A stretch of DNA of 22,790 nt, from NCBI GenBank assembly GCA_041650355.1, contig JBAZLI010000006.1, positions 1 to 22,790 of the forward strand, read 5' to 3'. Each line of letters starts with the position of its first letter. Within the stretch, counting starts at the first letter, position 1. Positions 7,053-15,507 of this stretch are shown piece by piece. The notes beneath the pieces were generated by a model. The model was not told where the DNA came from and made no database searches. It saw nothing but the letters and a program-made list of their open reading frames with translations. A program made the translations under genes and the position numbers. The stretch is from Candidatus Micrarchaeia archaeon (GTDB lineage Archaea; Micrarchaeota; Micrarchaeia; Anstonellales; Bilamarchaeaceae).

Positions 7053-8096
7053 ATGGTTGGAATAGTCGGATATGGGGCGTATGTCCCGCACTACAGGATA
7101 AAGACCGAAGAGATAGCGAGAGTGTGGGGCGAGGACCCGGACCGCATAATAAAAGGATTGGGGATAAAGGAGAAGTCGGTTCCTGCTGTGGACGAGGATT
7201 CCGCGACCATTGCGGTTGAGGCGGCGAGGAACGCGGTGAAGCACGCAGGGATTGATGCGGGCAAAATCGGCGCGATTTACGTCGGAAGCGAGAGCAAGGT
7301 CTATGCTGTGAAGCCCAACGCCACCATAGTTGCCGAAGCCATAGGCGCAGGCCCGAAAAACCTCACTGCCGCGGACTTGGAGTTCGCGTGCAAGGCAGGG
7401 ACCGCTGGAATCCAGATGGTCATGGGCATGGTGAAGAGCGGGATGATTGAGTATGGGATGGGCATCGGCTCTGACACTGCGCAGGGGCGCCCGGGAGACG
7501 CGCTCGAGTATTCTGCGGGGGCAGGGGGGGCCGCATTCATAATAGGAAAAGACGGGGAGAGCATCGCGGTAATAGAGGATACGTATTCATTCACCACTGA
7601 TACGCCGGATTTCTGGAGAAGGCACCGCGCAGATTATCCCAGCCACGGGGGAAGATTCACCGGGCCGCCTGCGTATTTCAAGCACGTGGTTAATGCGACG
7701 CAGGGCCTGCTGGAAAAGATGGGAAGGACTCAGGAGGATTACGATTACGTGGTATTGCACCAGCCGAACGCGAAATTCCCGCTTGAAGCAGGGAAGAGGA
7801 TGGGAATTCCTGCAGAGAAGATTACTCCGGGGCTGCTCACGCCCATAATAGGGAATACATACTCCGGAGCATCCATGCTCGGGCTGGCGAACGTGCTGGA
7901 CAGCGCGAAAGCCGGAGATAGGATACTGATGACTTCCTTCGGGAGCGGGGCTGGAAGCGACTCTTTCTCCATAAAAGTCGCGAAGGGGATTGACGCGAAA
8001 AGGGCAAGGGTGAAGAAGCTCGCGGATTACATCGCGAACAAGAAATACATAGAATACGCCATTTACCTAAAGCACAGGAGGAAGATAAAGGTCTGA
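7053..8096 (+). CDS. Archaeal hydroxymethylglutaryl-CoA synthase
   Basis: A 347-residue enzyme that condenses acetyl-CoA with acetoacetyl-CoA to give HMG-CoA, the first committed part of the mevalonate route to archaeal isoprenoid lipids. The thiolase-fold features are present: Glu80 in YVGSES, the nucleophile Cys113 in LEFACKAGTAG, His236 in VVLHQPNAKFP, and the glycine-rich SFGSGAGSD near 295-303. Its length is normal for the archaeal form. I start at ATG 7053, preceded by GAGATGAT (7042-7049), and not at the TTG five codons earlier. In many archaea this gene is followed by a thiolase and a DUF35 (Zn-finger/OB) gene whose products form a channelling complex with it. Neither is here; the next gene is convergent. 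Confidence 0.95.
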   Translation: MVGIVGYGAYVPHYRIKTEEIARVWGEDPDRIIKGLGIKEKSVPAVDEDSATIAVEAARNAVKHAGIDAGKIGAIYVGSESKVYAVKPNATIVAEAIGAGPKNLTAADLEFACKAGTAGIQMVMGMVKSGMIEYGMGIGSDTAQGRPGDALEYSAGAGGAAFIIGKDGESIAVIEDTYSFTTDTPDFWRRHRADYPSHGGRFTGPPAYFKHVVNATQGLLEKMGRTQEDYDYVVLHQPNAKFPLEAGKRMGIPAEKITPGLLTPIIGNTYSGASMLGLANVLDSAKAGDRILMTSFGSGAGSDSFSIKVAKGIDAKRARVKKLADYIANKKYIEYAIYLKHRRKIKV

Positions 8097-8161
8097 GAAA
8101 AAGGCCGGGAGTAATAAGGAATATGAAAAAATATAGAAATGGAAGGATAGAAACAATGGGT

Positions 8162-10129
8162 TCAGATTAATTTTATCCCGTATTTCAGTATCAGGGCAAC
8201 GAACACCAGCGAAACCGTGTTCACGACTTTTATGAGCGCGTTCAGCGCAGGGCCTGCGGTGTCCTTGAACGGGTCCCCCACCGTATCCCCGATTACTGCG
8301 GCTTTGTGCGCTTCGCTCCCCTTTCCGCCGAAATTGCCCATCTCGATGTATTTTTTGGCGTTGTCCCAGGCTGCTCCCGCGGTGCTCATGAACAGCGCCA
8401 TGAGCAGTCCGCACGCTATCGCGCCTGCGAGAAGCCCTGCGAGCGCTTCAGGGCCCAAGAGCAGGCCGACCACTATGGGAGTGAACACTGCGAGAATTCC
8501 TGGAACCATGAGCTCGCTGAGCGCGGTTTTCGTGCTTATGTCCACCGCGCGCGCGTAATCCGGTTTTGCCTTTCCTTCCATCAATCCTTTTATCTCCCTG
8601 AACTGCCTTCTCACTTCCTCGACTATGAAGAACGCGGCCCTTCCAACAGCGGTCATGAGCATGCTGGAAAAAATGAATGGGAGCAAAGCGCCTATGAAAA
8701 GCCCTATGGTGACCGCGGGCTGGAGCAAATCCACATTAGTTATATTCGCGTCGGTTGCGAATGCCGAGAAGAGCGCGAGCGCGCCGAGCGCCGCGCCTGC
8801 TATCGCGAATCCTTTCGTGGTCGCCTTGGTGGTGTTGCCTACCGCGTCCAATTCATCGGTAATCGCGCGCACCTTTTCAGAAAGCCCGGACATCTCCGCT
8901 ATGCCGCCCGCGTTGTCTGTTATCGGGCCGTACGAATCTATCGCAATCACTATTCCGCTCAGCGAAATCATCGAGGCCGCAGCAAACGCGATTCCATATA
9001 TGCCCGCGAGCTTGAACGATATGGCTATCGCGGCCACTATGAGGAGCACCGGCAGCGCGGTGGATTCCATCCCCACCGCGAGCCCCTGGATGAGGTTCGT
9101 TCCTGCGCCGGTCTTGGCCGCGTTGGCAACGCTTTGCACAGGCTTGTGCTCCTTTGCGGTGTAATACTCAGTTATCAGGAAAATCAGCGCGGTCGCGGCT
9201 ATTCCCACTAATGCGGATGCGAAAAGCTCCATCTTGCTTATTGCAAGATATGCCCCTATCGCCATGAGCACTGCCGTGCCGAGTATCCCCTTGTAGAAAG
9301 CGTTCATTATCTTCTTGTCCGGGCCCACGCTCACCAGGAACGAGCCGAACACGCTCGCGACCCCGCCTATGGCTGCAATCAGGAGCGGGTATGACGCGTA
9401 CTCGGGCGGCATTCCTGGCGCTGAGCCGATGAGTATTGCGGCGATGATGGTAACCACGAAGGACTCGAACACGTCCGCCGCCATTCCTGCGCAGTCCCCT
9501 ACGTTGTCCCCTACGTTGTCTGCTATCACTGCTGGGTTCCTGGGATCATCTTCAGGAATTCCCTTTTCTATTTTTCCGACCAAATCCGCGCCAACATCCG
9601 CAGCTTTGGTGTATATGCCCCCCCCGACCCTTGCGAATAGTGATATTAGGGACGCCCCGAAACCGAACCCTATGAGCGGAATCACGCCGAAAACCGCGTA
9701 GAGCCCGCTCACCGAGACCAGGCCGAGGCCTATGAGGGCCATCCCTGTAACTGCGCCGCCGCTGAACGCGAGCCCGAGGGCTTTCGCGAGCCCCTGCTTG
9801 GCTCCTTCAGCCACGCGCACGTTGGCGCGCACCGAGACCATCATGCCCACGTAGCCTGCCAGCGCAGATGTGAGCACGCCTGCGGAGAATGCCGCGCCGG
9901 TCTGCCATCCGATGAAATACCCTATGACCAATGCGAGAATTATCGCGAGCGGGACCAGTGTCTTGTACTGCCTCGTGAGGAACGCGTTGGCTCCCTCCTG
10001 TATGGCTTTCGCTATTTCCTGCATCTTCTCGCTGCCCTGCGGGGCCTTGAGAATCGCGTAGACCAGGTAGGCTGCGTACAGCAGAACGAATATTCCTGCG
10101 CCCATGGCCGCAAGTATTGCATCAATCAT
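8162..10129 (-). CDS. hppA: Membrane-bound K+-independent proton-pumping pyrophosphatase
   Basis: A 655-residue polytopic protein of about 16 membrane helices that couples hydrolysis of pyrophosphate to ion export. The substrate-site motifs are intact: DVGADLVGKIE at 178-188, DNVGDNVGDCAG at 204-215, and a C-terminal GDTVGDPFKDTAGPALN. The selectivity motif reads GNTTKATTKG, with Lys435 where K+-dependent enzymes have Ala. By family rules this marks the K+-independent class, which pumps H+. A full GAGGTGA site (10134-10140) precedes the ATG, and a TATA box TTTTAAATTTTT lies at about 10176-10188. The gene stands alone and is convergent with HMG-CoA synthase. It would recycle energy from pyrophosphate released in nucleic acid, tRNA and lipid synthesis. 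Confidence 0.97.
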   Translation of the reverse strand: MIDAILAAMGAGIFVLLYAAYLVYAILKAPQGSEKMQEIAKAIQEGANAFLTRQYKTLVPLAIILALVIGYFIGWQTGAAFSAGVLTSALAGYVGMMVSVRANVRVAEGAKQGLAKALGLAFSGGAVTGMALIGLGLVSVSGLYAVFGVIPLIGFGFGASLISLFARVGGGIYTKAADVGADLVGKIEKGIPEDDPRNPAVIADNVGDNVGDCAGMAADVFESFVVTIIAAILIGSAPGMPPEYASYPLLIAAIGGVASVFGSFLVSVGPDKKIMNAFYKGILGTAVLMAIGAYLAISKMELFASALVGIAATALIFLITEYYTAKEHKPVQSVANAAKTGAGTNLIQGLAVGMESTALPVLLIVAAIAISFKLAGIYGIAFAAASMISLSGIVIAIDSYGPITDNAGGIAEMSGLSEKVRAITDELDAVGNTTKATTKGFAIAGAALGALALFSAFATDANITNVDLLQPAVTIGLFIGALLPFIFSSMLMTAVGRAAFFIVEEVRRQFREIKGLMEGKAKPDYARAVDISTKTALSELMVPGILAVFTPIVVGLLLGPEALAGLLAGAIACGLLMALFMSTAGAAWDNAKKYIEMGNFGGKGSEAHKAAVIGDTVGDPFKDTAGPALNALIKVVNTVSLVFVALILKYGIKLI

Positions 10130-10133
10130 GGAT

Positions 10134-10188
10134 TCACCTCTAAATGCTGATGGAACAGGATTATGGTTGGAAAAGAAAAATTTAAAAG
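10134..10188 (-). promoter_or_regulatory. Promoter and strong ribosome site of hppA
   Basis: On the minus strand the TATA-like CTTTTAAATTTTTC lies at about 10176-10190, with a perfect GAGGTGA at 10134-10140, 4 nt before the start codon. It is the best ribosome site in the window. Confidence 0.6.
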
Positions 10189-10196
10189 CATGGGGG

Positions 10197-10571
10197 CTAG
10201 CCGTACATCGTTTCCGGAGGATGCGCCCCTATTATCCTTGCCCTCGTAGGTAGTATGGGCTCCTGGAGCTTCCCGAACTTCGATTCGTATTCCTCGAGGC
10301 TCTTCGTGAGCCAAAGGAGCACGTGCTTGAGCGTGGCCGGAGTCACTATTATTTTCACCTTGTGCGAGACCTCCACTATCTGCGGGCCTTCCCTGCCTAA
10401 CGTTTCAAGCTTCCGGTTAGGGGAATAAAAGGTGATGTGGAAGCCGCCTTGGGAATCGAAGCCGCCGAGCGCTCCGGTGGCATAAACTTCTCTGTAATCA
10501 GGATCCTTCACGTGCACCAATTCAGGCAACTCCGGCTCTTTCTGCTTCTCTTTCCTGGCTCTCTTCGGCAT
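10197..10571 (-). CDS. DUF3467 family protein
   Basis: A 124-residue soluble protein of unknown function. The N-terminus is a basic tail (MPKRARKEKQKEPELPEL). The core (YATGALGGFDSQGGFHITFYSP ... KVKIIVTPATLKHVLLWLTKSLEEYESKFGKLQ) follows the DUF3467 pattern: a beta-sheet segment, then a strand-helix unit ending in an amphipathic helix with Y/F-x-x-K/x-F-G. I start at ATG 10571, preceded by CGGTGGT, and not at the GTG three codons earlier. A TATA-like CTTATTTAGC at about 10601-10610 fits a leader of about 10 nt. Families like this are widespread in archaea and some bacteria without a firm role. Confidence 0.75.
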   Translation of the reverse strand: MPKRARKEKQKEPELPELVHVKDPDYREVYATGALGGFDSQGGFHITFYSPNRKLETLGREGPQIVEVSHKVKIIVTPATLKHVLLWLTKSLEEYESKFGKLQEPILPTRARIIGAHPPETMYG

Positions 10572-10645
10572 CAATACCACCGAGGCGAATTCGGCGGAAA
10601 GCTAAATAAGGGTTTGCACGCTCAAGTTGCAAAATTGAAAAAATT

Positions 10646-10759
10646 CGCTCCCATCGGGATTGTCAGCTTGCTGACAAATTTTCGCGTCAGCGAAAGCTTT
10701 TGAACCCGAGTTAGTGGATTGAAAGTCCACCGTCCTTGACCGAGCTAGACTATGGGAGC
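10646..10759 (-). tRNA. tRNA-Glu(UUC) interrupted by a T-loop intron
   Basis: The acceptor strands GCTCCCA and TGGGAGC pair fully, with discriminator G73 at 10646. The D-arm is GTCT/GGAC. The anticodon arm is GTGGA-CTTTCAA-TCCAC (anticodon UUC). The T-stem is TCGGG/CCCGA. The T-loop is split by 39 nt; removal gives TTCAAAT and a 75-nt tRNA. CCA is not encoded. It lies downstream of tmk on the same strand with no clear promoter of its own, so it may be co-transcribed. A run of six T follows the 3' end. An intron here can make standard tRNA finders miss or mis-call the gene. Confidence 0.93.
10660..10698 (-). other. 39-nt T-loop intron of tRNA-Glu
   Basis: The BHB is: T-stem GGG/CCC, central TTCA/TGAC (one mismatch), bulges AAA (10700-10698) and AAT (10661-10659), and intron stem GCTT/AAGC followed by GCTGAC/GTCAGC. 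Cutting after the second bulge base on each side removes 10660-10698 and joins position 59 to 60. Confidence 0.85.
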
Positions 10760-10779
10760 AAGTTATGACTACCTGACCG

Positions 10780-10829
10780 TTTCCTGTCTCGTGTCTTCGG
10801 TCTCTTGTTTTGCGAAACACGAAACAAGA
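10780..10829 (-). repeat. Low-complexity GTTTCCTG-type repeat, copy 2, with hairpin after tmk
   Basis: GTTTCCTGTCTCGTGTC resembles the repeat at 5879-5912. Next to it TCTTGTTT (10803-10810) pairs with AAACAAGA (10822-10829), an 8-bp stem directly after the tmk stop codon. It may serve as a terminator or RNA processing site before tRNA-Glu. Confidence 0.5.
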
Positions 10830-10830
10830 A

Positions 10831-11400
10831 TCAGAATTTCACGCCTGCGCCCCGCAGGGTGGCGAGAATCTGCGTATGCACTTCTTCTATGCCCTTGCTG
10901 GCATCCACTAGGCGCCAGTTGTCAGTAAGGAACTTATCCTTGAACAATTTTAAATAGTTTGCACGCACGCCCCCCAGGTAGCTTGCACTTTCCTCGTACC
11001 TGTCCAGGGCCTTCTGCCTGCTTTTCCTCGCCTGGGAAATTTCCGGAGTCAAGTCCAGGTAAATCACCAAATCAGGTTTAAGGAAACTGCTCGCTTCGAT
11101 TATCTTTTTCGCGTTCGCGTAGTTTATCCCGTCCAATTCGTACGCGATGGTGGAAAAAACATATCGGTCAAGGACAGCTAATTCGGATTTCGCAACCGCT
11201 TCCTGCTCGTTCGCTATGTCTGCCAGGAAGAGGTGGAACAGGGATTTCGAGCCGAGCGCGATTTTTTTCTCCAGGTAATCGTTGAGTATGCCGAACTTTT
11301 TCGTGGGGTACTTGAAATGATCGAATTTGAGGCCGCGCTTCAGCAGCTCGAGTTGCGTATCCTTTCCAGACCCATCAATACCTTCGAAGACGATTAGCAT
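10831..11400 (-). CDS. tmk: Thymidylate kinase
   Basis: A 189-residue P-loop kinase that converts dTMP to dTDP with ATP. The start MLIVFEGIDGSGKDTQ carries the P-loop GIDGSGKDT (7-15). LDRYVFSTIAYEL near residue 75-87 is the DR(Y/H) motif, and LDLTPEISQARKSR near 120-135 leads into the lid region. Length is slightly short but complete. I use ATG 11400, preceded by AGGTG at about 11406-11410, and not the frame start nine codons earlier. The promoter TTTTAATACTATT is at about 11430-11445. It is divergent from folD across a 90-bp gap, pairing two enzymes of thymidylate/one-carbon metabolism. Confidence 0.93.
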   Translation of the reverse strand: MLIVFEGIDGSGKDTQLELLKRGLKFDHFKYPTKKFGILNDYLEKKIALGSKSLFHLFLADIANEQEAVAKSELAVLDRYVFSTIAYELDGINYANAKKIIEASSFLKPDLVIYLDLTPEISQARKSRQKALDRYEESASYLGGVRANYLKLFKDKFLTDNWRLVDASKGIEEVHTQILATLRGAGVKF

Positions 11401-11459
11401 AGCAGCACCTTCCAGAGTTAATTCCAAAAATAGTATTAAAAGGGTTCGATTTCGGGAAA

Positions 11460-11473
11460 CTATTTAAAAAGGC
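11460..11473 (+). promoter_or_regulatory. folD promoter, leaderless start
   Basis: TATA box CTATTTAAAAAG at about 11460-11471 lies 25 nt before ATG 11491. No ribosome site precedes that ATG, so the mRNA probably begins at or near it. Confidence 0.5.
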
Positions 11474-11490
11474 GGAAGAGAATTCAGGTC

Positions 11491-12339
11491 ATGCTCATGA
11501 ACGGGAAGGCTCTGGCCGAACGCGTAATAGATGACATAAAAGCCGAGGCTGGGCGGATGCGTCTGCGCCCGAAGCTCGCGATAATCTTAGTGGGCAATGA
11601 CCCGCCTTCGCAGGTATACGTGAGGAAAAAAATCGAAGCCGCGAAAAAGGCCGGAATAGAAACTGGGCTTTTTCATCTTCCAAATGATACTGGGGAGCGC
11701 GAGCTTTTCGCGCTCGTTGAGAAGCTCAACCAGGACAAAAAAGTTGATGGGTTCATAGTCCAGGTTCCGCTCCCCGGGCACATCGACACCGACGCGGTTA
11801 TGGAACGGATACGCCCGGAAAAGGACGTTGACGGCCTTCATCCGTTGAACATAGGCAAAGTGGTGCTCAACCTCGAGGATGAAGCGTTTGTCCCTGCCAC
11901 CCCTGCAGGCATAATCCTCCTGCTGGAGCATTACAAAGTACGGCTGGAAGGAGCCAACGCAGTGGTCGTGGGAAGGAGCAGCATCGTGGGAAAGCCGGTC
12001 TCGGCGATGCTCCTGAACCGGAACGCGAGCGTGAGCGTGTGCCATTCGCGGACAAGGAATCTCGCGGAATTCACGAAAAAAGCCGACGTGCTCATTGTAG
12101 CGGCAGGGAAGCCGGGCCTGATAAAGCCCGGGATGGTGAAGCAAGGCGCCTGGGTTGTGGACGCGGGAACGAGAAGGTTGGCCGGAAGGATAGTGGGGGA
12201 CGTGGATGCCACAGTGCAGAAAAAGGCGAATGTTTCCCCGGTGCCGGGCGGCGTGGGGCCGCTTACAGTTGCTATGCTTTTGAAAAACACTTTAAAAGCA
12301 GCCAGGAATAAAATGAAAAACAAAATAGGGAACAGGTGA
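11491..12339 (+). CDS. folD: Bifunctional methylene-THF dehydrogenase/methenyl-THF cyclohydrolase
   Basis: A 282-residue enzyme that interconverts 5,10-methylene- and 10-formyl-tetrahydrofolate in two steps with NAD(P). The catalytic pair Tyr43 and Lys47 sits in SQVYVRKK. The folate-site strand is VDGFIVQVPLPGH (85-97), DVDGLHPLN is at 112-120, the Rossmann loop is VVVGRSSIVGKPV near 158-170, and the C-terminal signature is PVPGGVGPLTVAML. All expected parts are present and the length is normal. The ATG at 11491 fits a leaderless mRNA; ATG 11497 is an alternative. It implies use of tetrahydrofolate for purine or thymidylate supply, in line with tmk next to it. It ends 8 nt before the end of a convergent acidic micro-ORF. 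Confidence 0.96.
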   Translation: MLMNGKALAERVIDDIKAEAGRMRLRPKLAIILVGNDPPSQVYVRKKIEAAKKAGIETGLFHLPNDTGERELFALVEKLNQDKKVDGFIVQVPLPGHIDTDAVMERIRPEKDVDGLHPLNIGKVVLNLEDEAFVPATPAGIILLLEHYKVRLEGANAVVVGRSSIVGKPVSAMLLNRNASVSVCHSRTRNLAEFTKKADVLIVAAGKPGLIKPGMVKQGAWVVDAGTRRLAGRIVGDVDATVQKKANVSPVPGGVGPLTVAMLLKNTLKAARNKMKNKIGNR

Positions 12340-12347
12340 AAAATTAG

Positions 12348-12437
12348 CTAGGACTCTTCCTCCTCTTCTTCCTCCTCGTCATCGTCGAAGTCCTCGTCTT
12401 CCCAGTCTTCGTCCTCGTCAATCCTCAAAAAATCCAT
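12348..12437 (-). CDS. 29-residue highly acidic micro-protein
   Basis: A 30-codon frame, MDFLRIDEDEDWEDEDFD then D/E only and a final Ser. After the first six residues nearly every residue is Asp or Glu. A GGTGAG site lies 3 nt upstream (12441-12446) and a TATA-like CCTTTTTATTAC at about 12478-12489 upstream of that, so this has its own expression signals. Its function is unknown. It might act as a polyanionic partner for a basic protein. The window offers no operon context: folD is convergent and aglB ends about 80 nt upstream on the same strand. It is too short for most gene callers. Confidence 0.6.
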   Translation of the reverse strand: MDFLRIDEDEDWEDEDFDDDEEEEEEEES

Positions 12438-12514
12438 GTACTCACCGTGAATCTGATTTGCGCATATAGGAATGGAAAGTAATAAAAAGGTATTTTATAT
12501 GCCCGGAATCCGCT

Positions 12515-15487
12515 CTACCCCTGTATTTTGAATATTTTGACCAGGCCGTCTGAAGTCTCGTAGACGAAATCGAAGCCCGGCAGCTCGCCGAGCACGAACG
12601 CGTTGTACAGGTTCGAGTCGTAGAACTTTCCGGTCCTGTCCGCCCATCCGTCGGTTCTCGTTCCGTTCTCGAGCCACACCGGGTCGCGGGTGTAGAGCAG
12701 GGTGAATATGTTCCATTTCTTGTCGTCCGTGCTGTAATCGTATTTCAGGAACGCCTTGTGGAGCTTGAGCGCCCCATCCGCGGAGCGGGAATCCATGTCG
12801 TAGAGCGCCGCGGTGGCGTTCCCGTCGGCCATAAGGGCCTGCCCGAGGCAGAATCTCGGCTCCCTTTCGAATGCGATTCCTGTGGGGGTTTCGGTTATCT
12901 TGAGCAGGTACGCGATGGCCCCTTTCGTTTCGTAGCTTATCTGGCACGCGTCCGAGGATCCGGGACTGGCCGGGATGTAGACCTGGGTCCACAGGTGCTC
13001 GAATTCGCACATGCTCGAGCCCGTGGAGCGGTTGACGCTGGTCTGGTTGTTCCTGGCGCATGCGAGGTAATTCAGGGCGCCGTATTTTCCGCCGAAGGAG
13101 CTTCCGCTCAATATCAGTTCGCCGTCGAAGAGCGCGTACCTGGAGCCGTAAGCCTTCATGTCCGCCGCGAGTTCCTGGGGCGAGCCGCTCACGTAATCAT
13201 GGGCTATCTCCCCTATCATTTCAGTGCTCACGTGGTCGTTCCTTATCACCGCGTCCTTCTGGCCGAAGAAATTGATCCAGTGGCCGTAGTCCCACCAGCT
13301 GGTGGTGCGCGAGTCGTTTTCGGTATGGTAGCGTATCCACTCCATGCTGTCCAGCCAGTAGTCCGTTATGCGCTCGCACCTGTAAGAAGGCCCTATCACG
13401 TCTTCCCCTGCTCCGCTCGGGTCCTTGAGCTGGGAATATACGCAGAGCTGCTGGTTGTACTGGTTGCTCACGCTGCTGTTCGCGAATCCCACGGGATCCT
13501 TCCCTGCCGCGCATATTGCCGCAATCTGCGTCTCGGTCGCGCCCTGGAGCCTTAGCTGGTCGCACATGTCCGTGAACTTCTCCCCGAACAGCGCGGGGTT
13601 GTCCTGGAAGCGGACCGCGGTGCTGGCTTTCAGGAGGTTGGGCGCGAGGCTCTCGTTGAACTGCATGAATGCGAAGAACGCGCCTATCAGCACCAACGCG
13701 TAGAAAAGGTTCTTCCTCCCACCCTCGCTCTTGACGAAAAGTTCGGAAAGGAACCTCTCAAGCTCTTCGAGAATGAATCCGAGTGTGAAGGCGACCATGA
13801 AACCAAGGTATATGACGTATTTTGCCTTGAGGAGCCCTATGAGCGCCACTGGGAAGAGGAGCATTACGAAGAACCACGCCATGTTGTCCTCTTTCTTGTA
13901 AATCATGCGGTAGAGCCCGTAGACCGAGGCGAGCATCGCGAAGAAGAGCAGGCCCGTGAGCACGCTGTTCTCCTTCTCGCCGAAGTTTATCGTCGTGCCG
14001 AGAAGGGTGTTGAGCAGCAATGAGAAAAGAATGAAGCCGGCGTTGGCTATGAAGGACGGGATTGCAAAGATGTATCCCACATAAACGTATATCCCGTGGT
14101 CGAATATCTTGCCGATGAAGCCCAGCTGGGGTTCGAACACCGACCCGCTCACGCCCTGCTCTGCAATCGTCCTGTCCAGGGGCTTGTTGAACTCGGCTAT
14201 CTGCAGGCTGCCTATTGCCATGTTCTTCACCAGCCCGCCGACAGGGGTGAATGCGAACACCATGAACGCGGCTATCGCGATAGCCGCGATTGCATAGGAC
14301 GGCGCGTCAGGGCCGAAGCTCTTCTCCTCGAACTTGTATTTCTGGAGCGCGTAGAGCACTGCAACTACGAGACCCGCGAGTATCGCAACGGCAGTGTAGG
14401 AAACCGGCGGGGAGCCGTAGAACGCCCATTTCGAGGCTGCTGCGAGCAGCGGGAATGCGAGGAACACTCCTGTGATTTTCAAGAAGTTTTCAAGGTCCTT
14501 CTTGAGCCAGAACATGGTGGCTGATTGCGCGACGGTGAAAAGCATGAACGCGGTTACTGCGACGACTTCGGAGGAGCTCCCCATGCTGACCGCGAAATAT
14601 CCCAACCCGGCGAGCGCGGCGTAAAGCAGGCTCTGCTTCTTGTGCGCCCAGAGCAGGAATGCGAATGTCATCGCCAGAGCGAAGAAGGCGTAGGGCTGGA
14701 TTTCTGCCTCGCCGGCCATCAATTTCATTATGAATATGGGTACAAAGGATGCTATGGCTGACGCGATAAGCGCGTATTCTTCCCTGCACCAGGCGCGGAG
14801 CCCCAGGTAAATGAAAAAGCACGCGAAAGCCGCGGCGAAGGGCGGGTACAGGTTGGCGACCAGGGAAAGGATGTAATTGCTGTATCCCTGGCTCCCTGAA
14901 TAGAGCGAATACCACGTCGCCTCCATGTATGTCAGCAGCGGTACCGTCCTGTGGTTTACTGTATTAGGTGTAATGCCATGTGGATTGTACCATGAAGTCT
15001 GGTCGTCCAGCGGATTCTGCCCCAGGGTGACTACCTGCTGGGTCGAGTATAGATAATAGTAGGGGTCCAGTTCCTGGAATATCGGGCTGAGGGACTGCAC
15101 GCGCACCCAGAAATTTAGGAAGAAAAGCAGGAGCACAAGGGCGGGAATTATGTATTTCTTGTAGTCCGAGGCTATTTGCTGCGGCTGGAATTCAGGAAGC
15201 CTGAAGGGCTCCTTCACGAAAGAGAGAACCAGTGCGGCTGCCGCAAGAACGTAAAGAATTGCGGAATTGGCCAGCGCAAGGGTGTGCGAAAAGCTTACCC
15301 CTAGTATTATGAATTCCAGGAAAGGCAGGGTGCCCTGGAGTATCCATCCGATTGCTGCGCCGATGAGCGCTTTTTCCAGCCAGGAGAAATCGCTTTTCCT
15401 AAAAACGGCCGCTGAAAGGAGCGCGCCCGGCAGGAAGGACGAAAAGAGAATCACTGATAGCGCGTATGCGAAATTGAATTCAATCAT
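12515..15487 (-). CDS. aglB: Oligosaccharyltransferase AglB (STT3 family)
   Basis: A 990-residue membrane enzyme that moves a lipid-linked glycan onto Asn in N-x-S/T of exported proteins. The N-terminal half is a bundle of about 13 membrane helices. The first outer loop has the acidic motif QELDPYYYLYS with Asp141. The C-terminal outer domain starts near 600 and holds the catalytic signature WWDYG at 731-735 (SRTTSWWDYGHW), followed by STEMIGEIAHDYVSG, where the MI motif is expected. Length is normal for the family. It starts 20 nt after the ftsZ stop and is probably co-transcribed with it; the ribosome site (GGTG at about 15499) is weak. Its likely clients include the S-layer protein and S8 protease in this window. 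Confidence 0.95.
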   Translation of the reverse strand: MIEFNFAYALSVILFSSFLPGALLSAAVFRKSDFSWLEKALIGAAIGWILQGTLPFLEFIILGVSFSHTLALANSAILYVLAAAALVLSFVKEPFRLPEFQPQQIASDYKKYIIPALVLLLFFLNFWVRVQSLSPIFQELDPYYYLYSTQQVVTLGQNPLDDQTSWYNPHGITPNTVNHRTVPLLTYMEATWYSLYSGSQGYSNYILSLVANLYPPFAAAFACFFIYLGLRAWCREEYALIASAIASFVPIFIMKLMAGEAEIQPYAFFALAMTFAFLLWAHKKQSLLYAALAGLGYFAVSMGSSSEVVAVTAFMLFTVAQSATMFWLKKDLENFLKITGVFLAFPLLAAASKWAFYGSPPVSYTAVAILAGLVVAVLYALQKYKFEEKSFGPDAPSYAIAAIAIAAFMVFAFTPVGGLVKNMAIGSLQIAEFNKPLDRTIAEQGVSGSVFEPQLGFIGKIFDHGIYVYVGYIFAIPSFIANAGFILFSLLLNTLLGTTINFGEKENSVLTGLLFFAMLASVYGLYRMIYKKEDNMAWFFVMLLFPVALIGLLKAKYVIYLGFMVAFTLGFILEELERFLSELFVKSEGGRKNLFYALVLIGAFFAFMQFNESLAPNLLKASTAVRFQDNPALFGEKFTDMCDQLRLQGATETQIAAICAAGKDPVGFANSSVSNQYNQQLCVYSQLKDPSGAGEDVIGPSYRCERITDYWLDSMEWIRYHTENDSRTTSWWDYGHWINFFGQKDAVIRNDHVSTEMIGEIAHDYVSGSPQELAADMKAYGSRYALFDGELILSGSSFGGKYGALNYLACARNNQTSVNRSTGSSMCEFEHLWTQVYIPASPGSSDACQISYETKGAIAYLLKITETPTGIAFEREPRFCLGQALMADGNATAALYDMDSRSADGALKLHKAFLKYDYSTDDKKWNIFTLLYTRDPVWLENGTRTDGWADRTGKFYDSNLYNAFVLGELPGFDFVYETSDGLVKIFKIQG

Positions 15488-15507
15488 GGAGAAACACCAT
15501 CAGAAAA

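Noticed and set aside
8306..9211. A 301-codon open frame antisense to the pyrophosphatase
   Set aside because: It is a GC-bias shadow of a clear membrane protein gene.
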